A stretch of DNA of 64,000 nt from Arenicellales bacterium (GTDB lineage Bacteria > Pseudomonadota > Gammaproteobacteria > BMS3Bbin11): positions 22,148-86,147 of the forward strand of contig JARFQE010000076.1 in assembly GCA_029287915.1 (NCBI GenBank), given 5' to 3'. Under the pieces are notes generated by a model, which ran no database searches, had not been told where the DNA came from, and worked only from the letters and a program-made list of their open reading frames with translations. Made by a program: the position numbers and the translations under genes. Shown one piece after another: positions 44,513-53,039 of the stretch (position 1 is its first letter; each line of letters opens with the position of its first letter).

Positions 44513-44728
44513 ATTTCTATGACCGTAATAATTATCTATAAATGAATCATAACGCTCCTTTTGTTTTTAAACATGACAAAACGCGCCAAATCATTGACTG
44601 CATGTGACAGGTAAATATAGCGAAGCTGGCAAATAAAATTCGTAAGCGCATCTTACATGGCAGCTATTTATACAATGACTTGTTTGCCTGAAAACCTTAA
44701 TACTTGTTTTAACAAAATCGTGACGAAA

Positions 44729-44748
44729 CTGTCATAAGCCTGACACAT
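44729..44748 (+). promoter_or_regulatory. Pho box upstream of the TraR/DksA-like gene
   Basis: CTGTCATAAGCCTGACACAT compares with the PhoB consensus CTGTCATAWAWCTGTCACAY at 17 of 20 positions: two 7-bp direct repeats (CTGTCAT, CTGACAC) spaced 4 bp. TACCAT about 9 bp downstream could be the -10, and the gene starts 54 bp after the box. Confidence 0.7.
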
Positions 44749-44802
44749 AAAAGACCTACCATTTGTTCCGCACATTAAATAAATCCTATCAAGGAGGTCA
44801 CT

Positions 44803-45090
44803 ATGGATCAGGCAGATTTTGCGGATAAGATTATTTCAGAACACCTGGAAAGAGCCATTGCTGCTGCTCGAGGGATCCGCTCGGACACAATTGCAAAGTC
44901 ATCTGCAGTTAACTGTATTGATTGTGGCGATGACATACCAGTTGAACGCAGGAATGCTATTGCTGGCTGCACACGCTGTATCAGCTGTGAAGAAGACTAT
45001 GAATATCGCAAACGAAAAGAAATCAGGGGCAGTACAGGGCAGGATGCTGTTGATGATCTTATCGATGATATTCTCTTGGGGCCAGTGTAA
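44803..45090 (+). CDS. TraR/DksA-type C4 zinc-finger protein
   Basis: The 95-residue protein has a C4 zinc finger CIDCGDDIPVERR ... CTRCISC (about residues 43-67), with the spacing used by TraR/DksA, a short N-terminal helix and an acidic tail. TraR-type proteins insert in the RNA polymerase secondary channel and mimic DksA-ppGpp. The ribosome site AAGGAGG is very strong. With the Pho box in front it may rewire transcription during phosphate starvation. Short forms are often phage- or plasmid-borne, but no such genes are nearby. Confidence 0.85.
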   Translation: MDQADFADKIISEHLERAIAAARGIRSDTIAKSSAVNCIDCGDDIPVERRNAIAGCTRCISCEEDYEYRKRKEIRGSTGQDAVDDLIDDILLGPV

Positions 45091-45213
45091 GAATCTTCTT
45101 CAATACATGATAATCAAGCTAGATCCTGATTATGTTGAAACGACAGCATGAACTAAATTTTTCCTTATTATCAGTTAAGCCAAATGATCATCGATCTAAC
45201 ATCCTCCAGAATA

Positions 45214-46269
45214 TCAGGTCGGGGCTATTTCAGCAGAACTGTCATGAAATGATAATCGCAATTTTCTATTACTATTTACAGGTACAAGATTTGAGGCGAA
45301 CTGTTTTGTTGCATTAGTCCATGAGTACTTTTCAGCAGATGACCTGCATTTTTGTGGTGATATGGTGAGCGCCTTCTTCACTGCATAGGCAAGGTCGTCA
45401 TCAACCCATCCATTTATGCCATTTTCGATAATATCCTTTGGCCCACTGACGGGGTAAGCAGCTACCGGCACTCCACATGCCATGGATTCAAGTAACACCA
45501 GCCCAAATGTATCCGTCAGACTGGGAAAGACCATAACATCTGCAGATGCCAGATGAATAGCGAGATCGCTACCAGTCTTGTAGCCGATAAAATGGGTGTC
45601 AGGATACTGACTCTTCAGTTGATTCATCGCAGGACCGTCACCAATGACATACTTGGAAGCCCTGATATCCAGATCCAGAAATGCCCGAATATTTTTTTCG
45701 ATAGCGACACGACCGAGGTAAACAGCAGCAGGCCTGGATCCATTCAGGTAACTTTTTCTTCGAGGGCGATACAGATCAATGTCGACACCTCTGTTCCATC
45801 TTTTTAGATTTGTGAATCCCCTGGCAAGTAATTCGTTCTCCAGAGACGAAGTAGCGACCATTGTGCAGCTGGCAGATTTATGAAAACGACGCATGAATGC
45901 ATAGGACCATGTCAAAGGCACTGGTAAGCGCAGGCGCAAGTATTCAGGAAAGCGAGTGTGATAGGCAGTAGTGAACTTGAATCCTCGTTTCAGGCAGTAT
46001 TTTCTGGCTGCATGGCCAAGTGGACCTTCAGTAGAAATATGAATTGCATCAGCATCAAAGTCATCCAGCATCCTTGCCAGCTTTTTTCCTGGAAGCCATG
46101 AAAGAGGTATTTCTGGATAACCCGGCATCGGAATTGTTGTAAAAGCACAGGGATTAAAAACCGCAACGCGATGCCCAAGTAGCGTGAGACCAGCAATGGT
46201 CTTCTTTAGAGTCGTTACAACGCCATTAATTTGCGGTGACCACGCGTCGGTCACGATTGCGATCTTCAT
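45214..46269 (-). CDS. agt: GT4 glycosyltransferase, likely diacylglycerol glucosyltransferase Agt
   Basis: The 351-residue protein is a GT-B family 4 enzyme: N-terminal IVTDAWSPQINGVVTTL, AYHTRFPEY, a nucleotide-sugar site around GRVAIEKNI, and the C-terminal PSLTDTFGLVLLESMACGVPV. It starts inside plcP (44-bp overlap), indicating coupled translation. PlcP-Agt pairs replace phospholipids by glycolipids (MGDG or glucuronosyl-DAG) in phosphate-starved bacteria, so diacylglycerol is the likely acceptor. SqdX-type sulfolipid synthesis is a less likely alternative, since no sqdB is present. Confidence 0.8.
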   Translation of the reverse strand: MKIAIVTDAWSPQINGVVTTLKKTIAGLTLLGHRVAVFNPCAFTTIPMPGYPEIPLSWLPGKKLARMLDDFDADAIHISTEGPLGHAARKYCLKRGFKFTTAYHTRFPEYLRLRLPVPLTWSYAFMRRFHKSASCTMVATSSLENELLARGFTNLKRWNRGVDIDLYRPRRKSYLNGSRPAAVYLGRVAIEKNIRAFLDLDIRASKYVIGDGPAMNQLKSQYPDTHFIGYKTGSDLAIHLASADVMVFPSLTDTFGLVLLESMACGVPVAAYPVSGPKDIIENGINGWVDDDLAYAVKKALTISPQKCRSSAEKYSWTNATKQFASNLVPVNSNRKLRLSFHDSSAEIAPT

Positions 46270-47038
46270 GATTCTGACTTTTATCGATTATCTCGGCGCT
46301 TTCTTCCAGCCAGTGGATAAGTCGCAGCTTTCCATCCTCTTCTTCGGCCAGCGCGGTGCAGCTTTCAACCCAATCTCCACAATTTGCGTATTGGGTGCCG
46401 TCGTATTCCTCAATGACAGCGTGATGTATATGGCCGCATATAACGCCATCTGCACCTTGCTTGCGTGCGGCATGCACAACCGCCTGTTCGAAGTTGCTTA
46501 TGTAATTAACAGCTTCCTTGACCTTGTGCTTAAGGTGTTTGGAGAGTGACCAGTAGCCAAAGCCAAGTTTACGTCGACCCCAGTTGAACCAGTGGTTTAG
46601 CTTTATCAATATGTCATATGCCTCGCTGCCAAGCTTTGCAATCCATTTGCTATTCATCGTTATCGCATCAAATTCATCACCATGAAGTACCAATAATTTC
46701 CTGCCGTCTTCGGTAACATGTTCAGCTGTCTGCGAGATGTGTATGCCTGCAAAATAAAAGTCGACATAATCACGTAAATACTCATCATGATTGCCGGGAA
46801 CATAAACAACGCGTGTCCCGCTTCTGGCTTTTTCCATAATCAGTCGAACAATGTTGTTGTTTATTTCTGGCCAGTGCCAACCACGTTTAACTTTCCACAG
46901 GTCGATGATATCGCCGACCAGATACAGATAGTCGGATTCAGTATGTTTTAAAAAGTCGTGTAGATATTCAGTACGAGAAGCTTTTAGGCCGAGATGAGTA
47001 TCGGATATCCAGATGCTACGGAACGTAACGGGCTTCAT
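46226..47038 (-). CDS. plcP: metallophosphoesterase, likely phospholipase C PlcP
   Basis: The 270-residue calcineurin-like enzyme has the metal motifs ISDTHLG, VGDIIDLW, PGNHDEY and ICGHIHHA, plus LHGDEFD. It would be called a UDP-2,3-diacylglucosamine diphosphatase (LpxH-like) automatically. Its overlap with a GT4 glycosyltransferase and neighbouring Pho-box-like sites instead fit PlcP, which removes phosphate head groups from membrane phospholipids, leaving diacylglycerol for Agt. The minus-strand upstream region contains CTGTCATATGGTGACGC, a partial Pho box, then TATAAA. Confidence 0.75.
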   Translation of the reverse strand: MKPVTFRSIWISDTHLGLKASRTEYLHDFLKHTESDYLYLVGDIIDLWKVKRGWHWPEINNNIVRLIMEKARSGTRVVYVPGNHDEYLRDYVDFYFAGIHISQTAEHVTEDGRKLLVLHGDEFDAITMNSKWIAKLGSEAYDILIKLNHWFNWGRRKLGFGYWSLSKHLKHKVKEAVNYISNFEQAVVHAARKQGADGVICGHIHHAVIEEYDGTQYANCGDWVESCTALAEEEDGKLRLIHWLEESAEIIDKSQNHEDRNRDRRVVTAN

Positions 47039-47078
47039 GGTTTTCCTTATGCTATGTAATCACTTAATATTTATAGCG

Positions 47079-47095
47079 TCACCATATGACAGAAA
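47079..47095 (-). promoter_or_regulatory. partial Pho-box-like site upstream of plcP-agt
   Basis: On the minus strand CTGTCAT is perfect and is followed by ATG and GTGACGC, a weak second repeat at 3-bp spacing. A -10-like TATAAA follows. This is weaker than the box at 44729. Confidence 0.4.
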
Positions 47096-47162
47096 TATGA
47101 TGATTTAATGAAGTTTGTGTTAAACGGGAAGAAAATTGATATACGCAGATAAATTCATCATG

Positions 47163-47182
47163 CTGTCATATAATTGGTTCAT
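47163..47182 (+). promoter_or_regulatory. Pho-box-like site upstream of dgkA
   Basis: CTGTCATATAATTGGTTCAT matches the PhoB consensus at 16 of 20 positions, perfect in the first half. It lies 103 bp before the dgkA start, on the same strand. Confidence 0.55.
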
Positions 47183-47284
47183 ATTTGCAAGGATGAATCT
47201 TCGTGTAGCACGTAATCTGATTCTTGGCCTGTCACCAAAAAAGCAGCCGGGCTACGATTACTTTATAAAAGCGATAAAAGAATT

Positions 47285-47671
47285 ATGGCAAAAGCTGACT
47301 ATCAGAAATTGAATCAGCCGATGCGCAGTGTCATGCGCATCGTCTATGCCTGTCAATGGTCAATCAAAGGATTCAAATCTACCCTGAAAACTGAAGAAGC
47401 ATTTCGGCAGGAAGTACTACTACTTATTATTCTTGCACCGTTGGGTTACTGGCTCGGTGAAACCGGCATAGAGCGATCACTGTTGATCGGTACGGTTCTT
47501 ATTGTGCTGATCGTTGAGCTGTTGAATTCGGCTGTTGAAACAGTCGTTGATCGAATCAGTGATGAACATCACAAGTTGTCAGGTAAGGCCAAAGACCAGG
47601 GCTCGGCAGCCGTTTTTGTCGCCCTGGTACTTGCTGTAATGACATGGTTGTTGATAATAATTGGCCAATAG
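47285..47671 (+). CDS. dgkA: diacylglycerol kinase
   Basis: DgkA phosphorylates diacylglycerol to phosphatidic acid in the inner membrane. The 128-residue protein has three helices and the family signature ELLNSAVETVVDRI ... KAKDQGSAAV; the first amphipathic helix contains FRQEVLL. Beside plcP-agt it would recycle diacylglycerol released during lipid remodelling. No strong ribosome site is visible before the ATG. Confidence 0.95.
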   Translation: MAKADYQKLNQPMRSVMRIVYACQWSIKGFKSTLKTEEAFRQEVLLLIILAPLGYWLGETGIERSLLIGTVLIVLIVELLNSAVETVVDRISDEHHKLSGKAKDQGSAAVFVALVLAVMTWLLIIIGQ

Positions 47672-47690
47672 TTCCATGACTGGTATTTGT

Positions 47691-47816
47691 TTATAAATGG
47701 ATAAGACTCTCTTCTAGCTTAAGTTCAAAACCGTCATAGGAGCGTTCTGGACCAAATTCAAGCTTAATGGCTCGAGTATATCCAGCTATATCCCATTTCA
47801 GGTTGTGATGGGGTAT
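47691..47816 (-). pseudogene. coding-like remnant, 41 codons, no start
   Basis: The minus strand between dgkA and the histidine kinase has an open stretch ending in TAA, translating to protein-like sequence (NLKWDIAGYTRAIKLEFGP, SYDGFELKLEESLIHL). No ATG, GTG or TTG opens it. Probably a fragment of a lost gene; I recognise no family. The rest of the 377-bp gap (to 48048) shows nothing convincing. Confidence 0.4.
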
Positions 47817-48048
47817 TTATTTTCAAATTTCACTGAATATTGCATGTTTTTGCATTATAATTGTGGTTAAAATATAAACTAATAACGGGTGGAATAGCAG
47901 TAGGGATGAGTCGATTGGCGCTTTTTACCTTCTAAGTGCCTAAAATCACAATCATTTTTTGCGAAATCGTGCTTTTTCACGTATGCTTCAGATACCTGAA
48001 TGTTTGGACGAACTGTTTATGGAATGAACCCGAACTGAAAATCATTTA

Positions 48049-49518
48049 ATGACTAGAACGCTACCCGTAAGGGTTCTTCTTGTGGACGATAAGCCGTATG
48101 ACGGAGACTTGGCCGCTCTGGTTTTACAGCACCACATGCCTCATGCCGAGGTCACAGTCATTGATGATGCAATAGAATTTGCGGAACATCTAGCTTTGGG
48201 TGAGTTCAATCTGGTTATTACCGAAAGACATCTGGGTTGGGCGGAAGGCAACCGCATACTCGATAGCATCAAACGCCTTTACCCTCAATGCCCCGTAATT
48301 TTTTTCTCTGCCGATAAATCTCCACCCAGCCATCACGAAACAGGACATAACCAACCTGACGACCAGATTAAGAAAGGCAGTGCCGGATTCCTGCACCTGC
48401 CAATCAGTGTTAATCAATTACTGTATCCCAGGAAAACGGTCGACGAAACAGAAAGTTTAGCTAAACCACTTGTAGACCGTTTACCGGTCGGTGTTTTCTC
48501 TCTCAACCGCGAAGGCAGGCTTAACTGCCTGAATTCTTCCTGTGGCAATATCTTCAGGCTTACAGCAGGCGATAAGCAGGATGGTACTACATTGCAGGAT
48601 CTGCTTGCTGACGAGACAGCACGGTCAACGGTTAGCAGTGTTTTACAGCAGGGAAAGGCCGTTAATGACTTTGATGTTCAATTGCGCTCTACAGAAGAAG
48701 GCCCGCCGTGCTGGATACGTCTGAATCTGTGGCCTATTGAAGATGCTGGTGATGAAAAGGATCAATTTGAAGGCAGTGTTACTGATATCTCATCATTTAA
48801 GGATACCGTATCGAGTCTATCACGTAACGCGGCCGAGCTCAGCCGCTCGAATGCTGACCTGGAGAAATTCGCCTACGTAACCTCACATGATTTGCAGGAA
48901 CCGCTGAGCTACATTTCCCGATATGCACAACTTCTCCATGAACGGGATGATCTGGATGATGATGCGGATCGCTTCACGGGACATATTCTAGACAGCAGCA
49001 GACGTCTGCAGTCCATGGTTGATGATATACTGGAATATTCACGTGTCGGGACACAGGGCGACGAATTTGATCCAGTAGATTTTGGCGAGCTTGCTGATTC
49101 TGCAGCAAAAAGTCTGGATAAGTCTTTCAAGGAACTGCATGCTATCTATAAACGTGGTGATCTTCCCGTACTACGCGCAGACGGCAGGCAGATTAAACAA
49201 CTATTCAGAAATCTGTTTTCCAATGCACTTAAATTTCATGGTGACAAACCGCCCAGGATTCTGGTGACGGCGAAAGAGAAGCCTCAGCACTGGGAGTTCG
49301 CTGTTCAGGATAATGGCATCGGCCTGGAGAAAAAAGACCGCAAGCGAATATTTGACATGTTTCAGCGTCTCCATACCAGTGATCAATACCCTGGTACCGG
49401 TATTGGACTGGCAATCTGCCGCAGCATAGTGGAGCGTCATGGTGGTACTATTAGAGTGAAGTCTATACCCGGTAAGGGATCAATATTTGTTTTCACAATA
49501 AGGCATAAACAGTCCTGA
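48049..49518 (+). CDS. cytosolic histidine kinase with degenerate receiver domain
   Basis: The 489-residue protein contains an N-terminal receiver-like domain (about 1-130: VRVLLVDDKP), a PAS-like domain (about 145-255), then a kinase core: His box TSHDLQEPLSYISRYA, N-box LFRNLFSNALKF, G1 VQDNGIGL, G2 GTGIGLAICRSIVERHGG. No membrane helix is present. In the receiver the usual phospho-acceptor Asp is Glu (LVITERHL), and the Lys-Pro motif reads LHLP, so it probably cannot be phosphorylated normally. The GGDEF-EAL gene follows after 6 bp as its likely output. Confidence 0.9.
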   Translation: MTRTLPVRVLLVDDKPYDGDLAALVLQHHMPHAEVTVIDDAIEFAEHLALGEFNLVITERHLGWAEGNRILDSIKRLYPQCPVIFFSADKSPPSHHETGHNQPDDQIKKGSAGFLHLPISVNQLLYPRKTVDETESLAKPLVDRLPVGVFSLNREGRLNCLNSSCGNIFRLTAGDKQDGTTLQDLLADETARSTVSSVLQQGKAVNDFDVQLRSTEEGPPCWIRLNLWPIEDAGDEKDQFEGSVTDISSFKDTVSSLSRNAAELSRSNADLEKFAYVTSHDLQEPLSYISRYAQLLHERDDLDDDADRFTGHILDSSRRLQSMVDDILEYSRVGTQGDEFDPVDFGELADSAAKSLDKSFKELHAIYKRGDLPVLRADGRQIKQLFRNLFSNALKFHGDKPPRILVTAKEKPQHWEFAVQDNGIGLEKKDRKRIFDMFQRLHTSDQYPGTGIGLAICRSIVERHGGTIRVKSIPGKGSIFVFTIRHKQS

Positions 49519-49524
49519 GGTTGA

Positions 49525-51669
49525 ATGAGGGTGACATCGGACATGGACAGCGAAAATAGCTCAGATCTTTCTATACTTCTGATTGAAGATCAGCTAGCAG
49601 AAGTTGACTACATTCGTGAAATACTGTCACAGGCAAAAAGCTACAGTTTTTCTATCACCCATGCAGATACACTAGGCAAGGGACTGGATTTACTTGAGCA
49701 GAACCACGTTGACATTATTTTACTTGATCTGTGTCTACCAGATAGTACGGGTTATGCTACTTTCCAGCGTGCGCACAAGGCCTTCCCAGCCATTCCAATC
49801 ATACTCATCACCAACATCAACGACGAAACACTGGCTGCACGCGCTGTACGTGAAGGAGCCCAGGACTACCTTATCAAGCGTAAGATGGACAGTGAGCTGC
49901 TTGCTCGCGCTATACGATATGCCATTGAACGGCAGCATGCTGAAGAGGCTTTACGTATCAGTGAAGAACGCTATAGCCTCGCAGTAAGTGGTGCAAATGA
50001 TGGTATCTGGGACTGGGATTTGAGCACTGGAAATGTTTATTACTCAGAACGCTGGTGCAATATCCTGGGACTCGACTGTCAACAGCCTGCAAATATCAAG
50101 ACCTGGACTGATCGTGTACACGAGGATGACAAGGCGGATTTCAATCACGCACTTGAGGCTCATCTGGCTGGTAATTCAGCCCATTTTTCACATGAATACC
50201 GCATCCTGACAAAAGATTCAGGATATATATGGGTGCTGAGTCGTGGCATTGCTGTGACGGATCAGGATGGTCACTGCACACGTATGGCAGGGTCGATCAC
50301 CGACATCAGTTCACGCAAGCGTGCCGAAGAGCAGTTGATTCACGATGCTTTACATGATCATCTTACCGGCCTGCCGAACCGCAATCTGATGCTTGATCGG
50401 CTGGGACATGCGATTTTAAGGAAAAGTGGCCGTGGAGGACATGCAACAGATTTTGCCGTGCTGTTTCTGGATCTTGACCGTTTCAAAAATGTCAATGACA
50501 GTTTAGGACATAGTGTTGGTGATGAGCTGCTGGTTCTGATCGCCCGTAAACTGCAAAAAATTGTACGCCCGGGAGATACCGTTGCACGTCTTGGCGGTGA
50601 CGAATTTGCCATTTTACTGCTTGAAGTCAATACCCTGTCGATGGTTACACAGATAGCAGACCGTGTTCTGGACGAATGTGCCACACCGGTAGAAATTGAT
50701 GGCCATGAGATCTGTACCTCGGTCAGTATCGGTATCGCCCTTGGAACGGAGCGCTATACCTCATCACATGAAGTGCTGCGTGACGCCGACACGGCCATGT
50801 ACTGGGCCAAATCCGAAGGCAAGGCATGCTATGAAATCTTCGACCGCGAAATGCATAGCCGCGTAGTGAAATTGCATCAGCTGGAACTGGAACTGAGGCG
50901 GGCTGTGGAGAGAAATGAGTTTGAGCTTTACTATCAACCTATTGTTTCATTGACAGAAAATAGCATGGTTGGTTTTGAGGCCCTGATACGCTGGAACCAC
51001 CCACAACGTGGTCTGGTAAGGCCAGTGGAATTCATTAGTACAGCAGAGGAAACCGGCCTGATAGTACCCATGGGGTGGTGGACCTTGCGAGAAGCCTGTA
51101 AACAGGCAAAACAGTGGCAGCAGGAATTCCCATCTGACATGTTGCCTTCAATGAGCGTCAATATTTCCGGCAAAGTATTCAATCAGCCCGAAATGATGAC
51201 AACCCTTCGAACCATACTCAAAGAAACCGGATTGCCTGCCACCAGCCTGCGCCTGGAAATCACCGAAAGCGTCCTGCTCGATCATATTGATGAATCACTG
51301 GACAAGCTAGCCGAGCTAAGAGAGCTCGGAGTCGGTCTGCATGTTGATGATTTTGGTACGGGTTATTCGTCATTGAGCTATCTGCAGAAATTCAATTATG
51401 ACACGCTCAAAATAGACCGCTCATTCGTCAACCAGATGGAAGACAGTAATGGCTCAGGTGCAATTGTGCAGTCCATCATCGCACTGGGAAAATTGCTGAA
51501 AATGAATATTATTGCCGAAGGTGTCGAAAATAATTCCCAGCTACAACGACTCCGGGAACTCGAATGTCCGCAGGTACAGGGATTCCTGTTCTCCAGACCG
51601 GTTGATTCGAAAACAGCTGCAGCTATCTTAAAATCTTCATTACAGAAGTTCGGACGTTATATTATGTAG
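49525..51669 (+). CDS. REC-PAS-GGDEF-EAL cyclic-di-GMP enzyme
   Basis: Domains in the 714-residue protein: receiver (about 15-135; Asp in ILLDLCLP, Lys in YLIKRKM), PAS/PAC (about 145-265), GGDEF (about 275-440; RLGGDEFAILL intact) and EAL (about 455-705; FEALIRW, LEITESVLLD, DDFGTGYSSL, IIAEGVE all present). Both synthesis and breakdown of c-di-GMP look possible. The preceding kinase is the natural phosphate donor. GAGG lies 5 nt before the ATG. Confidence 0.95.
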   Translation: MRVTSDMDSENSSDLSILLIEDQLAEVDYIREILSQAKSYSFSITHADTLGKGLDLLEQNHVDIILLDLCLPDSTGYATFQRAHKAFPAIPIILITNINDETLAARAVREGAQDYLIKRKMDSELLARAIRYAIERQHAEEALRISEERYSLAVSGANDGIWDWDLSTGNVYYSERWCNILGLDCQQPANIKTWTDRVHEDDKADFNHALEAHLAGNSAHFSHEYRILTKDSGYIWVLSRGIAVTDQDGHCTRMAGSITDISSRKRAEEQLIHDALHDHLTGLPNRNLMLDRLGHAILRKSGRGGHATDFAVLFLDLDRFKNVNDSLGHSVGDELLVLIARKLQKIVRPGDTVARLGGDEFAILLLEVNTLSMVTQIADRVLDECATPVEIDGHEICTSVSIGIALGTERYTSSHEVLRDADTAMYWAKSEGKACYEIFDREMHSRVVKLHQLELELRRAVERNEFELYYQPIVSLTENSMVGFEALIRWNHPQRGLVRPVEFISTAEETGLIVPMGWWTLREACKQAKQWQQEFPSDMLPSMSVNISGKVFNQPEMMTTLRTILKETGLPATSLRLEITESVLLDHIDESLDKLAELRELGVGLHVDDFGTGYSSLSYLQKFNYDTLKIDRSFVNQMEDSNGSGAIVQSIIALGKLLKMNIIAEGVENNSQLQRLRELECPQVQGFLFSRPVDSKTAAAILKSSLQKFGRYIM

Positions 51670-52043
51670 ACCAAACGGGTCCACGAGATGTTCTTCGCTA
51701 ACAAGATCTTGCTTAAGTGATCGTCTCAGTCAATGGAATTCAGCAGCAGTGACAAAACTCATCACGACTGTTTTACTGCTGTTCCAGTCCACTTCATTAT
51801 TGAAATTTCTGTATTCCCGTGCATTGCTGGCAAGTCCACCAAAGAATTGATTGAATCACCACTTCTGCATAATACAGGTCTTGATGCTTAGCAGTTGATG
51901 CTGAATATCAATTTAATTATCGACCGGGAAATTTCGATTGCCTGCTAGTTAAATGGCTCACCAGTTTGTATATTTAGCCAGACCATAAAAACCAATTTCA
52001 CCCAGTGTTTTGATGAATGCGGGATTATCTCTGGAGCAATATA
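51670..52043. other. intergenic region
   Basis: 374 bp between the c-di-GMP gene and acuI. It holds the minus-strand remnant at 51730-51855, the palindrome CAAGATCTTG at 51702-51711 and GGAG before the acuI ATG. I see no RNA gene. Confidence 0.5.
51730..51855 (-). pseudogene. coding-like remnant, 41 codons, no start
   Basis: The minus strand reads FNQFFGGLASNAREYRN ... TVVMSFVTAAEFH and stops; a TGA bounds it upstream. Composition is clearly protein-like and the end resembles the ...SFVTSAEF close of repeat domains such as DUF4214, but this is a guess. No start codon opens it; likely the tail of a decayed gene. Confidence 0.45.
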
Positions 52044-53039
52044 ATGAACGACAGATTCAAGGCGATGATGCTCAAACAAGTCAATGGAGAGACGGTGGCG
52101 GAAATTAGCCAGCTATCGGTGCAAGAGTTGCCAGAGCATCAGATACTTGTGCGGGTTCACTATTCCTCGTTGAATTATAAAGATGCCCTGGCGATCACAG
52201 GTAAAGGTAAAATAATAAAAAGCTTCCCCATGGTTCCAGGAATTGACCTGGCCGGTGAGATTGTTGATGCTGGCGACAGTGAATTTAAGGTCGGTAACCA
52301 GGTGGTTTCCACCGGATGGGGTGTCGGTGAAGAGCATTGGGGTGGTCTTGGCCAGTATGCGCGACTAGATGCCGACTGGCCTTTACTTATACCAGCAGCC
52401 ATGGATATGCGTTCCACCATGATTATGGGTACTGCTGGTTTAACCGCTGCATTCTGTACACTTGCCATACAGGATCATGGTATTCGCCCGGAGGATGGAC
52501 CGGTGCTGGTAACCGGTGCTGGCGGAGGAGTAGGTGGTGTCTCCATTATGCTGTTGGCAAAACTGGGGTATGAAGTGCATGCCGTCAGTGGGCGTGAGTC
52601 ATTACATCAATACCTGCAGCAGCTAGGGGCTGCCAGTGTAGTGCATAGAAAAGAATTTGCACGTGATAATAAGCCTCTCGAAAAAGCAAACTGGTCGGCA
52701 GCAGTAGATACTGCAGGGGGTGATACCCTGGCTACCCTGTTGGCGCAGCTCCGCCCTGAAGGCATCGTTGCAGCCTGTGGGAATGCTGGCGGCATACAGT
52801 TGAATACAACTGTATTTCCATTCATCTTACGTGGCGTGACATTACATGGAATTAGTTCAGTTTATGCGCCGATGGATAGCAGGAAACGTGCATGGAAGCT
52901 CATTGCGGACAATATTTCAGCAGACTACTATGACCTGTTAACGGACCGCGAGATCTCATTGGATGAAGTCAGGGAAACCTGTGAGGACCTGCTTGACGGC
53001 AAGATTCAGGGGCGAGTCATTGTTAATATGCTCAGATAG
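52044..53039 (+). CDS. acuI: acrylyl-CoA reductase (NADPH) AcuI/YhdH
   Basis: This zinc-free medium-chain reductase of 331 residues has SSLNYKDALAITGKGKI, PGIDLAGEI, GWGVGEEHWGGLGQYA and the NADPH fold VTGAGGGVGGVSIMLLAKLGY. AcuI reduces acryloyl-CoA to propionyl-CoA, which detoxifies acrylate from DMSP in marine bacteria; YhdH is the E. coli form. The ATG at 52044 with GGAG upstream is better than an in-frame codon at 52017. It stands alone here. Confidence 0.92.
   Translation: MNDRFKAMMLKQVNGETVAEISQLSVQELPEHQILVRVHYSSLNYKDALAITGKGKIIKSFPMVPGIDLAGEIVDAGDSEFKVGNQVVSTGWGVGEEHWGGLGQYARLDADWPLLIPAAMDMRSTMIMGTAGLTAAFCTLAIQDHGIRPEDGPVLVTGAGGGVGGVSIMLLAKLGYEVHAVSGRESLHQYLQQLGAASVVHRKEFARDNKPLEKANWSAAVDTAGGDTLATLLAQLRPEGIVAACGNAGGIQLNTTVFPFILRGVTLHGISSVYAPMDSRKRAWKLIADNISADYYDLLTDREISLDEVRETCEDLLDGKIQGRVIVNMLR

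Noticed and set aside
46226..47038. LpxH (lipid A synthesis) as the identity of the phosphoesterase
   Set aside because: Not excluded by motifs, but the overlap with a GT4 gene, nearby dgkA and Pho-box-like sites fit PlcP better.
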